Shown: positions 35,334 through 44,955, numbered from the stretch's first letter. The stretch: 64,000 nucleotides of DNA from an uncultured Phocaeicola sp. (GCA_948566455.1 CAOYQO010000004.1:1-64000); one strand, 5' to 3'. Made by a program: numbers and translations. The notes: generated by a model from the letters alone, not told the origin.

Positions 35334-35954
35334 TTATTCTACTGGAATTTCTTTTGGAATTTCTTTTTCTTCATTTTTATCTTTCATACTTCTTCCTCGC
35401 TTATGAAGGTTCTTCAATTCAAAAGACAACATAATACGGAAAAATCCGATAATAAGGAATGCAAATGAGATCATGTAAACAGCATACATGGCGCCTATTG
35501 CCGGTTGCCACAGAATGAGGAGTGAACAAATCACAGCTAATATGCCGAAGGCAATATACCATCCCCAGTCTCTGGTACCATATCTTTTCAGATCCATGGC
35601 ATAGCCGATGGAAGAAAAGCCGCGGAACATTAACCAGAATGCGATGATGAATGGAATTACTTCCATGCTTAACAGCGGATAAGCTATCAGATAGAAACCT
35701 AATACCATGTCGATGATACCACCTGCCAGATACCAACCCCAGCTGGAAACATTCTTCCGGTTGCTTACGGCGAAAGAAATCTCTAACAAACCGCTGAACA
35801 GCATCGATATACTGAACAGAATACTCAAAATTGCATAACCGCTGAACGGAGCAAACATCAGACTTATAGCAACTACTACATAGAGTATACCAAGTAGGAG
35901 AGACATCCACCAGTTTTTTACTTCGTATTGAAGTTCGTCAAATAAAGTTTTCAT
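35334..35954 (-). CDS. HdeD family membrane protein (DUF308)
   Basis: This 206-aa integral membrane protein has six predicted membrane segments (about residues 18-36, 40-60, 72-92, 96-116, 128-148 and 152-175) and a charged C-terminal tail. The pattern of repeated two-helix units with GYAILSILFSI and WLMFRGFSSIGYA matches HdeD/DUF308 proteins, linked to acid stress in enterobacteria. No such role is shown in Bacteroides. It is divergent from tpx, with a perfect 12-bp palindrome between the two. Confidence 0.85.
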   Translation of the reverse strand: MKTLFDELQYEVKNWWMSLLLGILYVVVAISLMFAPFSGYAILSILFSISMLFSGLLEISFAVSNRKNVSSWGWYLAGGIIDMVLGFYLIAYPLLSMEVIPFIIAFWLMFRGFSSIGYAMDLKRYGTRDWGWYIAFGILAVICSLLILWQPAIGAMYAVYMISFAFLIIGFFRIMLSFELKNLHKRGRSMKDKNEEKEIPKEIPVE

Positions 35955-36010
35955 GCAAATTTAATTTTAAATGGTTATTGTAATCATGTTTGTGAGAGTA
36001 ACAATTTGCA

Positions 36011-36041
36011 GTTGGAAAAGTTTTGGGCGAACTTTTCCAAC
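36011..36041. promoter_or_regulatory. perfect palindrome between hdeD-like gene and tpx
   Basis: GTTGGAAAAGTT and AACTTTTCCAAC (36011-36022 and 36030-36041) are perfect 12-bp inverted arms with a 7-nt spacer, 38 bp before tpx and 56 bp before the hdeD-like start. It may be an operator shared by the divergent genes. Confidence 0.5.
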
Positions 36042-36079
36042 AGTTCGTTTGTTATATAGACATATAAAACAAGAAAACT

Positions 36080-36580
36080 ATGGCTACAACAAAATTTAAA
36101 GGACAGCCGGTTAAGATTATCGGCGAGTTTATAAAAGTAGGGACAGTTGCTCCCGACTTCGAGTTAGTAAAAACAGATCTTTCTTCTTTCTTTTTGAAAG
36201 ATTTGAAAGGTAAGAATGTAATATTGAATATCTTTCCAAGTTTGGATACCAGTGTTTGTGCAACATCTGTGCGCAAGTTCAACAAGCTGGCAGCGAGTCT
36301 GCCAGATACAGTGGTTTTGGCGATTTCCAAAGATTTGCCTTTTGCCCATGCACGGTTCTGTACTACGGAAGGTATTGAAAATGTAATTCCTTTGTCTGAT
36401 TTCCGTTTCTCTGATTTTGATGAAAGTTACGGTGTGCGTATGGCAGATGGACCGTTGGGTGGCTTGCTGGCACGTGCAGTAGTTATTGTCGGTAAGGATG
36501 GAAAGGTTGCATACACTGAACTGGTACCTGAAATTACCCAGGAGCCGGATTATGACAAAGCAATAGAGGCTGTAAAGTAG
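36080..36580 (+). CDS. tpx: thiol peroxidase
   Basis: Tpx reduces peroxides with thioredoxin. The 166-aa atypical two-Cys peroxiredoxin has the peroxidatic Cys60 in SLDTSVCATSVRKF and the resolving Cys94 in FAHARFCTTEG, the spacing of the Tpx group. It is cytosolic in species without a signal peptide, as here. It has a strong terminator 37 bp after the stop and is a single-gene unit. Confidence 0.95.
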   Translation: MATTKFKGQPVKIIGEFIKVGTVAPDFELVKTDLSSFFLKDLKGKNVILNIFPSLDTSVCATSVRKFNKLAASLPDTVVLAISKDLPFAHARFCTTEGIENVIPLSDFRFSDFDESYGVRMADGPLGGLLARAVVIVGKDGKVAYTELVPEITQEPDYDKAIEAVK

Positions 36581-36617
36581 TAAACCTCAGATTTTAATAA
36601 GCAATTAGAAAAGACCA

Positions 36618-36660
36618 GGTGTATAGTAGTCGTGAGACTATTATACACCATTTCTTTTTT
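36618..36660 (+). terminator. terminator after tpx
   Basis: A 14-bp stem (36618-36631 with 36636-36649; one mismatch) has a GTGA tetraloop and is followed by CATTTCTTTTTT-like sequence. Confidence 0.9.
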
Positions 36661-36801
36661 ATATCCGTATGCAACTGTTGTATAAAATTCCAATGTGTTT
36701 TTCGGATATTTTTGATTGATTTATAGTGAGTAACTGGCTTTTTTTGTTTTACTTTGCGTCCTATAGATCAAGTATTAATAGGTTAATTGATAAAGAAAAA
36801 G

Positions 36802-37710
36802 ATGGAACGAGGTTTAAAAGACTACGCCCTACTCATGCTGAAAGGTGTGGGAATGGGAGCAGCTGATGTGGTTCCCGGTGTATCGGGGGGGACAATTGCT
36901 TTTATTGTAGGTATTTATGACGAATTGGTAGATTCGATAAAAAGCATTAACGGAAAAAGTTTAAAGTTGTTTTTCACAGGAAAATGGGGAGCATTCTGGA
37001 AAGCGATTAACGGTAATTTTCTGATCTCTCTGCTGGCGGGAATTGGAATCAGCGTATTTTCATTAGCTAAAATTATCACATGGTTGCTTACGGACCATCC
37101 GGTTATGGTTTGGGCTTTCTTTTTCGGACTGGTACTGGCATCCACATGGTTTGTAGGAAAAGACATAAAGGAATGGAACAAGAAAACGATTCCGGCATTT
37201 ATTATAGGTGTGGCAGTTGCATATTATATTACGGTAGCAACTCCTGCAGAAACTCCTTCCAACTTATTTTTTATATTCCTTTGTGGAGCGATTGCCATTT
37301 GTGCTATGATATTGCCGGGTATATCGGGAAGCTTTATTTTGGTACTGTTAGGTAAGTACTTTTTTATAATGGAGGCTGTCAAAACACTTGATATAACGGT
37401 TTTATTAGTGTTTTTTGTGGGTGCTTTTATTGGTATAACTTCTTTCTCACGTGTTCTTTCGTACGCATTAAAGCATTTCCGCAATATTACATTGGCTGTA
37501 TTGACAGGTTTCATGTTGGGATCACTAAACAAAGTGTGGCCTTGGAAGGAAACTATAGAAACTTTTACTGATAGTCATGGGGTAGTGAAACCATTGGTTG
37601 AAAGTAATATTCTGCCCAATCAGTATGTTGTTGAGGCTGTAGTATTGATGATAGTGGGTTTCTTCCTGGTATATTTCCTGGAAAAGCTTTCTACTCGTAG
37701 TGCTAAATAA
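36802..37710 (+). CDS. DUF368 membrane protein (PopT-type polyprenyl-phosphate translocase)
   Basis: This 302-aa polytopic protein has about eight membrane segments and the family's hallmark MGAADVVPGVSGGTIAFI near the N-terminus, echoed by MILPGISGSFILVLLG in the middle, an internal repeat. DUF368 proteins (PopT) have been shown in other bacteria to recycle undecaprenyl phosphate across the inner membrane. The same role here would serve peptidoglycan and capsule synthesis; this is by family. I prefer the ATG at 36802 to a TTG at 36787. Confidence 0.88.
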   Translation: MERGLKDYALLMLKGVGMGAADVVPGVSGGTIAFIVGIYDELVDSIKSINGKSLKLFFTGKWGAFWKAINGNFLISLLAGIGISVFSLAKIITWLLTDHPVMVWAFFFGLVLASTWFVGKDIKEWNKKTIPAFIIGVAVAYYITVATPAETPSNLFFIFLCGAIAICAMILPGISGSFILVLLGKYFFIMEAVKTLDITVLLVFFVGAFIGITSFSRVLSYALKHFRNITLAVLTGFMLGSLNKVWPWKETIETFTDSHGVVKPLVESNILPNQYVVEAVVLMIVGFFLVYFLEKLSTRSAK

Positions 37711-37745
37711 GAGATAGCAAACAAATATCTTGAGGGTATATATAA

Positions 37746-37785
37746 AATAGAGAGTAAAGATTCCTTTACTCTCTATTTCTTTTTA
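37746..37785 (+). terminator. terminator between DUF368 and TPR genes
   Basis: A perfect 14-bp stem (37746-37759 with 37764-37777) is followed by TCTTTTT. It lies between convergent genes and overlaps the 3' end region of the TPR gene. Confidence 0.88.
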
Positions 37786-39207
37786 TTGCAATGCTTTTAT
37801 GATGTTTTGCATATAAGCGGCCAGGTCTTCCCGGTCTTCACTTTCCATAAGCATCTGCATCTTCTCCAATTCTTTTAAATCGAATGGGCGGGGGCATTTC
37901 TGATTATACTTTATGAAGTTCTCTTTATCATGCAGCGTCATGTAGAGTACCGTCAACTTTTCGTTGATACCATCAAAGTCCGGTTCCAATTCGCAAACAC
38001 GCTCAAAAGCTATCTTGGCATAATCCAGATAACCGATTTCCATGCTATGCATACCTATTTCATTCCAGGTGTCGGCAGTAGGAGAGCAATTCAAGGCCTT
38101 TGCCCACTGCTTTATTCCTTTGTCGTAGTCACCTTCTTCAATGTATATGCGACCTTCTATCAGAAGAGATTCCGGGTCTTCCGGTGACAGCTTATGTGCT
38201 TTTTTACAATACTGGTGTGCTTTGCGTTTCTTCCCCATCTTGGAGAGGCAAAGCCCTGCATTGGCATATAAGCTGGGCAGTATTGGAGAAGCAACTTCAT
38301 CTGTTTCATTTTCCAGGATTGCTTTTTCCAGATTTTCATAGCCTTCCTTCCATTCTCCTTTGGATACCTTGCATAATCCAATGTATGTATAGATAAATTC
38401 GGGAGCAAGTCCATGAAGTTCCTCTGCTTTCTGATAATACTCCAGAGCAGCATCTTCGTTACCTAACTGGTAAAAGCAGTGTCCTTTCATTACATAAGCG
38501 TCTGCAAATTCATCATCACTCACCAATGCATAATCGCAAGCATCAATAGCTTGGTTGAAGTTCATTTCTTCGAAGTGGCATCTTGCCAATCCGAACCAGT
38601 AAGGAGCCGAATATGGATTCATGTCTATGAGGCGGTTATACAGGGGAATTGCTTCCTCGGTCATGCCTTTGCCATAAAGGCAGTCTGCAACTACGGCAAT
38701 ATAGGCTTCTTCATCAGAATATTCTTCCTTTACCGGATCAAGCCATGCCAAGGCTTTATCCGGATACCCCATATCAAGATACATATAGGATACATCTACC
38801 ACGTTTGCCAGATCATCTTTATCTTCAATCGTGTCGAGTAACTGTTCGGCATCATCCAGTTTACCTTCACTCAATAGCAAATGGGCACGCACCACTTTTG
38901 CTTCCGGCGAATAAGTATCGGGAAGATTTTCAATGATTTCACGTGCTTTCGCTTTCTTCCCGTTATCCAGATGCAGGTAAGCGTATTCAATCATAAGTTC
39001 AGTGCTATCGGGATGCAGCTTTAATCCATATTCTGCAATCTCAAAAGCCTTATCATATCTTTTCTTTGTACCATACCAGTCGGCAAGATCAGCTAACTCA
39101 TCTGCATCCTGATAGAACGGTTTGTTTTCGGCCATTGCCGCTTCATATTGTTCGGCAAGTTCCTGTAACTCTTTATCCCTGCCGGACAGCAGGTTTTTAT
39201 TGCTCAT
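37783..39207 (-). CDS. cytosolic tetratricopeptide repeat protein
   Basis: This 474-aa acidic protein is built almost wholly of TPR units (for example DAYVMKGHCFYQLGNEDAALEYYQKA), at least ten by eye. There is no signal peptide or membrane segment, so it probably acts as a cytosolic adaptor. It follows glnS by 27 bp on the same strand and is probably co-transcribed with it. No enzymatic domain was seen; its partner is unknown. Confidence 0.88.
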   Translation of the reverse strand: MSNKNLLSGRDKELQELAEQYEAAMAENKPFYQDADELADLADWYGTKKRYDKAFEIAEYGLKLHPDSTELMIEYAYLHLDNGKKAKAREIIENLPDTYSPEAKVVRAHLLLSEGKLDDAEQLLDTIEDKDDLANVVDVSYMYLDMGYPDKALAWLDPVKEEYSDEEAYIAVVADCLYGKGMTEEAIPLYNRLIDMNPYSAPYWFGLARCHFEEMNFNQAIDACDYALVSDDEFADAYVMKGHCFYQLGNEDAALEYYQKAEELHGLAPEFIYTYIGLCKVSKGEWKEGYENLEKAILENETDEVASPILPSLYANAGLCLSKMGKKRKAHQYCKKAHKLSPEDPESLLIEGRIYIEEGDYDKGIKQWAKALNCSPTADTWNEIGMHSMEIGYLDYAKIAFERVCELEPDFDGINEKLTVLYMTLHDKENFIKYNQKCPRPFDLKELEKMQMLMESEDREDLAAYMQNIIKALQ

Positions 39208-39234
39208 TAATTGTTTACTCCTATAATCCTATTT

Positions 39235-40974
39235 TTATTTATTTATTTTGCCCCAGGTATCTTTCAAGCCTACAGTGCGGTTGAATACCATTTTCTCAGG
39301 TGTGGAGTCTGGATCTACGTTGAAATATCCGATGCGCTGGAACTGCAAATAAGTAAGCGGTTTCATGCCGGCGGCGTATTTTTCAATGTAGCAATGAGGC
39401 AATATATTCAGTGAGTCCGGATTGATGATGTCTTTCATCGCTTCCAGTGCATCACAGTTTTTAGCTTCGCGGATAGCAGCCAGTTCGTCACGTGGATTTT
39501 CCACTTTCCAAAGGCGGTCGTAGAGGCGTACTTCTGCTTCAAGGCAATGATCACAACTTACCCAGTGCAGGGTACCTTTCACCTTACGGTTTGCTTCGGG
39601 CATACCGCTCTTGGTGTTCGGATCATATTCACAATATACTTCAACTACTTCTCCGGCTTCATTTTTTTTGCAACCGGTACATTTCACGATATAAGCACTC
39701 TTTAAGCGTACTTCCTGGCCCGGAGTCATACGGAAGTATTTCTTCGGAGCATTTTCCATGAAGTCTTCGCGTTCCATCCACAGTTCGCGGCTGAACTCAA
39801 TGAAATGGCTGCCTTCTTCCGGTTTTTCCGGATTATTGATTGCCTCCAGTTCTTCCACTTTTCCTTCCGGATAGTTGGTGATAACCAGTTTCACCGGATT
39901 CACTACCGCTGAGATACGCGTAGCACGGGTATTAAGGTCTTCGCGTACGGCACTTTCCAGTAGAGCGAATTCATTAAGTGCATCGTATGTGGTATATCCT
40001 ATTTTATCAATAAATTTGTGGATAGACTCAGGTGAGTATCCGCGACGGCGGAAACCACAGATAGTCGGCATACGGGGATCATCCCATCCGTTCACCAGTT
40101 TTTCTTTTACCAGAATCAGCAGGTTGCGCTTGCTCATCAGGGTATAGCTGAGATTCAGCTTGTTGAATTCATACTGATGGGGGCGGTTATCATCCAGATC
40201 TTTACCCTCCTTTACCCAGTCTACAAAGAGATCATAGAGCGGACGGTGGGGAACAAATTCCAATGTACAGAGAGAGTGCGTTACACCTTCAAAGTAGTCA
40301 CTTTGTCCGTGAGCGAAGTCATACATCGGATAGGCCTTCCACGTTGTACCAGTACGGTGATGCGGATGGTTCACTACGCGATAGATGATAGGATCGCGGA
40401 AGTGCATATTCGGGTTTGCCATATCAATCTTGGCACGAAGCACCATAGCGCCTTCTGCTATTTCACCTGTATTCATTTTCTTGAACAGGGAGAGGCTTTC
40501 CTCTATCGGACGGTTACGGTAAGGACTTTCCACACCCGGTTGGGTAGGAGTGCCTTTCTGCTGTGCTATTTGTTCTGAAGTCTGCTCGTCGATATATGCT
40601 TTACCTTCTTCAATAAGGCGGATGGCAAAGTCCCACAATTGCTGGAAGTAATCGGATGCGTAGTATTCATTACCCCACTGGTAACCCAGCCATTGGATAT
40701 CTTCCTTGATAGCTTCTACATATTCCACATCTTCTTTGGTCGGATTCGTATCATCGAAACGCAGATTGCAAATGCCATTGTGGTCGGCTGCAATACCAAA
40801 ATCAAGGCAAATAGCCTTGGCATGTCCGATGTGGAGGTATCCGTTGGGCTCCGGCGGGAAACGTGTTTGCACTTTACCACCATTTTTACCCTCTTTCAAG
40901 TCTTTCTCAACAATTTGTTCAATGAAGTTGAGGCTCTTTTTTTCGCCTGCTTCTTCGCTCTTAATATCTGCCAT
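39235..40974 (-). CDS. glnS: glutaminyl-tRNA synthetase
   Basis: GlnRS charges tRNA-Gln directly. The 579-aa class I synthetase has the HIGH motif in PNGYLHIGHAKA (about 44-55) and the KMSKS equivalent MSKRNLL (about 284-290), plus a two-domain beta-barrel anticodon region at the C-terminus. The FDDTNPTKE and AHGQSDYFEGVTHSLCTLEF segments separate GlnRS from GluRS. A -7 element (TACTTTTG, minus strand, 41008-41015) lies 34 bp upstream. A zinc-ribbon-like CTGCKK...CDHC stretch sits in the C-terminal part. Confidence 0.96.
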   Translation of the reverse strand: MADIKSEEAGEKKSLNFIEQIVEKDLKEGKNGGKVQTRFPPEPNGYLHIGHAKAICLDFGIAADHNGICNLRFDDTNPTKEDVEYVEAIKEDIQWLGYQWGNEYYASDYFQQLWDFAIRLIEEGKAYIDEQTSEQIAQQKGTPTQPGVESPYRNRPIEESLSLFKKMNTGEIAEGAMVLRAKIDMANPNMHFRDPIIYRVVNHPHHRTGTTWKAYPMYDFAHGQSDYFEGVTHSLCTLEFVPHRPLYDLFVDWVKEGKDLDDNRPHQYEFNKLNLSYTLMSKRNLLILVKEKLVNGWDDPRMPTICGFRRRGYSPESIHKFIDKIGYTTYDALNEFALLESAVREDLNTRATRISAVVNPVKLVITNYPEGKVEELEAINNPEKPEEGSHFIEFSRELWMEREDFMENAPKKYFRMTPGQEVRLKSAYIVKCTGCKKNEAGEVVEVYCEYDPNTKSGMPEANRKVKGTLHWVSCDHCLEAEVRLYDRLWKVENPRDELAAIREAKNCDALEAMKDIINPDSLNILPHCYIEKYAAGMKPLTYLQFQRIGYFNVDPDSTPEKMVFNRTVGLKDTWGKINK

Positions 40975-41007
40975 AATTGGTATGTATATATTCTAAAAAT
41001 CGAGCTA

Positions 41008-41015
41008 CAAAAGTA
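41008..41015 (-). promoter_or_regulatory. -7 element of glnS
   Basis: TACTTTTG on the minus strand, 33 bp before glnS. Confidence 0.5.
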
Positions 41016-41036
41016 AGACATTTTTTTCGTATATCC

Positions 41037-41855
41037 TTATTTCACGGGAATATATCCACTCTTTTTAATGATTTCCTGACCTGCAGGTGAAAGGATGAAA
41101 TCAATGAGAGGACTTGCTTGTTCAGAGTTTTCTGTGTTATAATAATAGTATAGAGGCCGCACAATGGGGTAACTCTTATCTGTAGCACTCTCCATAGTGG
41201 GTGGGGCAAAGTGTGTCCCGTCGTAAGATATGGACAGTGATTTGACACGAGGGGAAAGATAAGCCAATCCTACGTATCCTATTGCTCCCTTCGTCTGGCT
41301 GACAGATTGTATAATGGCACCGGTGGCAGGCATAGAGAGGCTGCTACTCATATAATTTTTATTTTTGAGAACACTTTCTTTGAAGAATTCATAAGTACCC
41401 GAAGATGTTTCGCGAGAGTACACCACGATTTTACGGTCATCTCCACCCACTTGCTTCCAATTCGTAATCTTACCTCGGAAGATATCTTCCAGTTGTTGGC
41501 GCGTCAGTTGCTTTACGGGATTGGAGGGGTGAACCACAACGGCAAGGGCATCGTAAGCTACGATCACTTCTTCCACTTCTTTTCCGGCTGTCTTTACTTT
41601 CATCTTCTCACTGAATTTAATGGGGCGGGATGCCATGGCAATATCTGTCGTTCCGTCCAATAGAGCGGAAATACCCACTCCGGTGCCACCACCGGTTACG
41701 GTAACACGGGCGTCGGGATTGAGGGCCATAAATCTTTCGGCAGTCTGTTGTGCTACAGGTAGTACGGTGTCACTGCCTTTGATGCGTTGCGCCTGTAGGC
41801 TGCTTACAGCTAATGTCAGGAGTAGGATGATACTTATTGTTTTCATTTTATTCAA
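41037..41855 (-). CDS. pstS: phosphate ABC transporter substrate-binding protein
   Basis: PstS captures phosphate in the periplasm for PstCAB. The 272-aa protein has a signal peptide (about 1-22), IKGSDTVLPVAQ, VTGGGTGVGI, SRETSSGTYEFF and AIGYVGLAYL, the ligand-loop pattern of phosphate-binding proteins. It is transcribed away from pstCAB-phoU across a 249-bp region with PHO-box-like repeats. Part of its sequence is echoed in the periplasmic loop of PstC next door. Confidence 0.94.
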   Translation of the reverse strand: MNKMKTISIILLLTLAVSSLQAQRIKGSDTVLPVAQQTAERFMALNPDARVTVTGGGTGVGISALLDGTTDIAMASRPIKFSEKMKVKTAGKEVEEVIVAYDALAVVVHPSNPVKQLTRQQLEDIFRGKITNWKQVGGDDRKIVVYSRETSSGTYEFFKESVLKNKNYMSSSLSMPATGAIIQSVSQTKGAIGYVGLAYLSPRVKSLSISYDGTHFAPPTMESATDKSYPIVRPLYYYYNTENSEQASPLIDFILSPAGQEIIKKSGYIPVK

Positions 41856-42001
41856 AATTGTTTTTGATTCTATTTATAATGAATTTTATTATACTTGAAA
41901 TGGGGTGATAATAGAACCCAAATATTATTCTATTTGTTTATTGATTGCAAATAAAACAATTGCGCATTACAATCTAATTACAAAACTTGTGTTTTTGGAG
42001 G

Positions 42002-42041
42002 TTGTAACGCTTTTGTAATAGGTTTGAAACATTTCTTTCAA
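42002..42041 (+). promoter_or_regulatory. PHO-box-like direct repeats before pstC
   Basis: TTGTAAC (42002-42008), TTGTAAT (42013-42019), TTGAAAC (42024-42030) and CTTTCAA (42035-42041) recur every 11 bp with 4-bp spacers. This is the layout of PhoB boxes (CTGTCAT-N4-CTGTCAT). They end 33 bp before a -7-like TTTCTTTG (42074-42081), as expected for an activator. A perfect 10-bp inverted repeat, AGGTTTGAAA/TTTCAAACCT (42020-42029, 42036-42045), overlaps the last two units. Confidence 0.6.
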
Positions 42042-42104
42042 ACCTTAGTCACACTCTCTTAACATCGACGTGGTTTCTTTGCATACGAAATTCAATAGGC
42101 ATTT

Positions 42105-43289
42105 ATGAAGAAGCTTTTTGAGAAAATAATAGAAGGAGTGTTAGCTTGTAGCGGTTTTGTAACAAGTATCACCATTGTGCTCATCATTCTGTTTCTTTTT
42201 TCCGAGGCGTTGGGACTGTTCAACAGCCGGGTAATTGAAGAAGGATATGTATTGGCACTGAATAAAGATAATAAGGTAAGTGAGCTGACCCCGGCTCAGA
42301 TAAAAGATGTTTTCGATGAGGAGATAACAAACTGGAATGAAGTCGGGGGGCAGGATATGTCCATCCGGCTTTTCCGTTTGGAAGATATCACTCAGTATTA
42401 TACCGAGGAAGAACTGGGGGCAGCTTATGAACATGCCGGAGTAAAGATTACCGAACTGGTGGAACGTACGCCAGGCATTATTGCTTTTGTACCGCAACAG
42501 TTTATTGTTCGTCCGGATTCCGTCCACTTATTGCAGGATAACACCATTTCGGTGAAAGATGTCTTTGCGGGGGCGGAATGGTTTCCGACGGCTACACCTG
42601 CCGCACAATTCGGTTTTCTACCCTTAATAACCGGTACACTGTGGGTGAGTTTATTTGCCATCCTGATAGCATTGCCTTTTGGGCTTTCAGTTGCTATCTA
42701 TATGTCCGAAGTGGCAAATTCCAGGATACGTAATCTGCTGAAACCGATCATTGAGTTGCTGAGTGGCATTCCATCAGTGGTCTATGGTTTCTTCGGACTG
42801 ATTGTGATTGTACCATTCATCCAGAAAGTATTCAATCTGCCTGTGGGTGAAAGTGGACTGGCGGGAAGCATCGTATTGGCTATAATGGCATTGCCTACGA
42901 TTATAACGGTGACGGAAGATGCCATGCGCAACTGTCCCCGTGCCATGCGGGAAGCCAGCCTTGCATTGGGAGCTTCACAATGGCAGACCATATATAAGGT
43001 GGTGATACCTTATTCCGTATCAGGTATCACTTCCGGCGTGGTATTGGGAATCGGGCGTGCTATCGGTGAAACAATGGCGGTATTGATGGTGACAGGTAAT
43101 GCGGCAGTCATACCGCATACCATTCTGGAGCCGTTGCGTACCATACCTGCAACGATTGCAGCGGAATTGGGAGAAGCACCTGCCGGGGGAGCACATTATG
43201 AAGCCTTATTTCTTTTGGGTGTAGTGCTGTTCTTTATTAGTTTGCTGATAAACTTCACGGTAGAAGCTGTGTCAGCCCGGAAAAGATAA
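42105..43289 (+). CDS. pstC: phosphate ABC transporter permease PstC with PstS-like insert
   Basis: This inner-membrane permease of phosphate uptake, 394 aa, is longer than typical PstC by about 80-100 residues. After the first membrane segment (about 14-36) comes a periplasmic stretch (about 42-165) that resembles PstS: ELTPAQIKDVFDEEITNWNEVGG parallels the same segment of PstS in the neighbouring gene. The permease core has SGIPSVVYGFFG and the EAA loop EASLALGASQWQTIYKVVIP. pstA follows after 27 bp. Confidence 0.92.
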   Translation: MKKLFEKIIEGVLACSGFVTSITIVLIILFLFSEALGLFNSRVIEEGYVLALNKDNKVSELTPAQIKDVFDEEITNWNEVGGQDMSIRLFRLEDITQYYTEEELGAAYEHAGVKITELVERTPGIIAFVPQQFIVRPDSVHLLQDNTISVKDVFAGAEWFPTATPAAQFGFLPLITGTLWVSLFAILIALPFGLSVAIYMSEVANSRIRNLLKPIIELLSGIPSVVYGFFGLIVIVPFIQKVFNLPVGESGLAGSIVLAIMALPTIITVTEDAMRNCPRAMREASLALGASQWQTIYKVVIPYSVSGITSGVVLGIGRAIGETMAVLMVTGNAAVIPHTILEPLRTIPATIAAELGEAPAGGAHYEALFLLGVVLFFISLLINFTVEAVSARKR

Positions 43290-43316
43290 TGTCTTATAGA
43301 GAAAAGAAAAATAAGT

Positions 43317-44177
43317 ATGATAGATAGGAAACATCTTTCGCAACGTATTGCATTCGGAATATTCCGTTTGTTGAGCCTGACAGTGGTGGGGATACTCTTT
43401 GCCATTCTCGGCTTCATTATATATAAAGGTGTGGGAGTTATCAGCTGGGAGTTCCTGACTACTGCCCCCACGGACGGTATGACGGCAGGAGGTATTTTCC
43501 CCGCGATTGTCGGAACATTCTATCTGATGATAGGCAGTGCCCTGTTTGCCTTCCCGGTAGGAGTAATGAGTGGAATCTACATGAATGAGTATGCGCCGAA
43601 AGGCTGGGTAGTCCGGTTCATCCGTATGATGACAAATAACCTGAGCGGCATACCTTCCATTGTTTTTGGTCTTTTCGGTATGGCTTTATTTGTTAACTAT
43701 ATGGGATTTGGCGATAGCATCCTGGCCGGTTCACTTACGTTGGGATTGTTGTGTGTGCCTTTGGTTATCCGTACCACAGAGGAAGCGTTGAAAGCCATTC
43801 CCGATACTTTGCGTGAGGGAAGCCGTGTGTTAGGGGCCATTAAGTTGCAGACTATCTGGCACGTTGTTCTGCCTATGGCGATGCCTAATGTGATTACGGG
43901 GTTGATTCTGGCTTTGGGACGTGTTTCCGGTGAGACTGCACCTATCCTGTTTACTTGTGCTGCTTATTTCCTACCGCAACTCCCCACAAGTATACTCGAC
44001 CAGTGTATGGCATTGCCCTATCATCTGTATGTTATTTCTACCAGTGGCACAGATATGGATGCCCAGTTTCCACTGGCTTATGGCACAGCTCTAGTCTTAA
44101 TCGTAATCATCCTTTTGGTAAATCTTCTGGCAAATGCTTTGCGAAAATATTTCGAGAAAAAAGTAAAGATGAACTAA
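43317..44177 (+). CDS. pstA: phosphate ABC transporter permease PstA
   Basis: PstA is the second permease subunit, 286 aa with six membrane segments. It has [19 protein letters not shown], paralleling the PstC motif, and the EAA loop [20 protein letters not shown] that docks on PstB. The start ATG at 43317 is followed by a usual basic N-terminus. It lies in the order pstC-pstA-pstB-phoU. Confidence 0.95.
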   Translation: MIDRKHLSQRIAFGIFRLLSLTVVGILFAILGFIIYKGVGVISWEFLTTAPTDGMTAGGIFPAIVGTFYLMIGSALFAFPVGVMSGIYMNEYAPKGWVVRFIRMMTNNLSGIPSIVFGLFGMALFVNYMGFGDSILAGSLTLGLLCVPLVIRTTEEALKAIPDTLREGSRVLGAIKLQTIWHVVLPMAMPNVITGLILALGRVSGETAPILFTCAAYFLPQLPTSILDQCMALPYHLYVISTSGTDMDAQFPLAYGTALVLIVIILLVNLLANALRKYFEKKVKMN

Positions 44178-44199
44178 CAGGAATAAAACAGAAAATAAA

Positions 44200-44955
44200 A
44201 TGATTGGTAAAATAGAAACAAATAATGTAAACTTCTGGTATGGAGATTTCCATGCTTTGAAAGGTATCAGCATGTCGATAGAAGAACGTTCGGTAGTAGC
44301 ATTTATCGGACCTTCGGGATGTGGCAAATCTACTTTCCTCCGGTTGTTCAATCGCATGAACGATCTTATTCCCAATACCCGCCTGACAGGTGAGATTCAT
44401 ATCGATGGAGAGAATATCTATGGAAAAGATATTCAGGTAGATGAACTTCGCAAGAAGGTAGGTATGGTATTTCAGCGTCCTAATCCTTTTCCGAAAAGCA
44501 TCTTTGAGAATGTGGCCTATGGACTTCGAGTGAATGGCGTGACAGACAGTAGCTTCATCCGCCAGCGTGTAGAAGAATCCTTGAAAGGGGCAGCTTTGTG
44601 GGATGAAGTAAAGGATAAACTGAAAGTTTCTGCCTATGCACTTTCCGGCGGACAGCAGCAGCGTCTTTGCATAGCTCGTGCCATGGCTGTATCTCCCTCC
44701 GTGTTACTGATGGACGAACCGGCTTCTGCACTCGATCCCATTTCTACGGCTAAGGTAGAAGAACTTATTCACGAACTGAAAGAGCAGTATACGATTGTTA
44801 TCGTTACACACAATATGCAGCAGGCTGCTCGCGTTAGTGATAAAACAGCGTTCTTTTATCTGGGGCAAATGGTGGAGTTTGACGATACCAAGAAAATATT
44901 TACGAACCCTGATAAGGTGGAGACTCAGAATTACATTACGGGACGCTTCGGGTAA
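44200..44955 (+). CDS. pstB: phosphate ABC transporter ATP-binding protein
   Basis: PstB, 251 aa, energises phosphate uptake. It has Walker [10 protein letters not shown], the Q-loop [11 protein letters not shown] typical of PstB, the signature [15 protein letters not shown], Walker [14 protein letters not shown], and the H-loop [12 protein letters not shown]. The NPFPKS and EGSRV-type partner motifs make the assignment clear. phoU follows after 82 bp without a terminator. Confidence 0.97.
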   Translation: MIGKIETNNVNFWYGDFHALKGISMSIEERSVVAFIGPSGCGKSTFLRLFNRMNDLIPNTRLTGEIHIDGENIYGKDIQVDELRKKVGMVFQRPNPFPKSIFENVAYGLRVNGVTDSSFIRQRVEESLKGAALWDEVKDKLKVSAYALSGGQQQRLCIARAMAVSPSVLLMDEPASALDPISTAKVEELIHELKEQYTIVIVTHNMQQAARVSDKTAFFYLGQMVEFDDTKKIFTNPDKVETQNYITGRFG

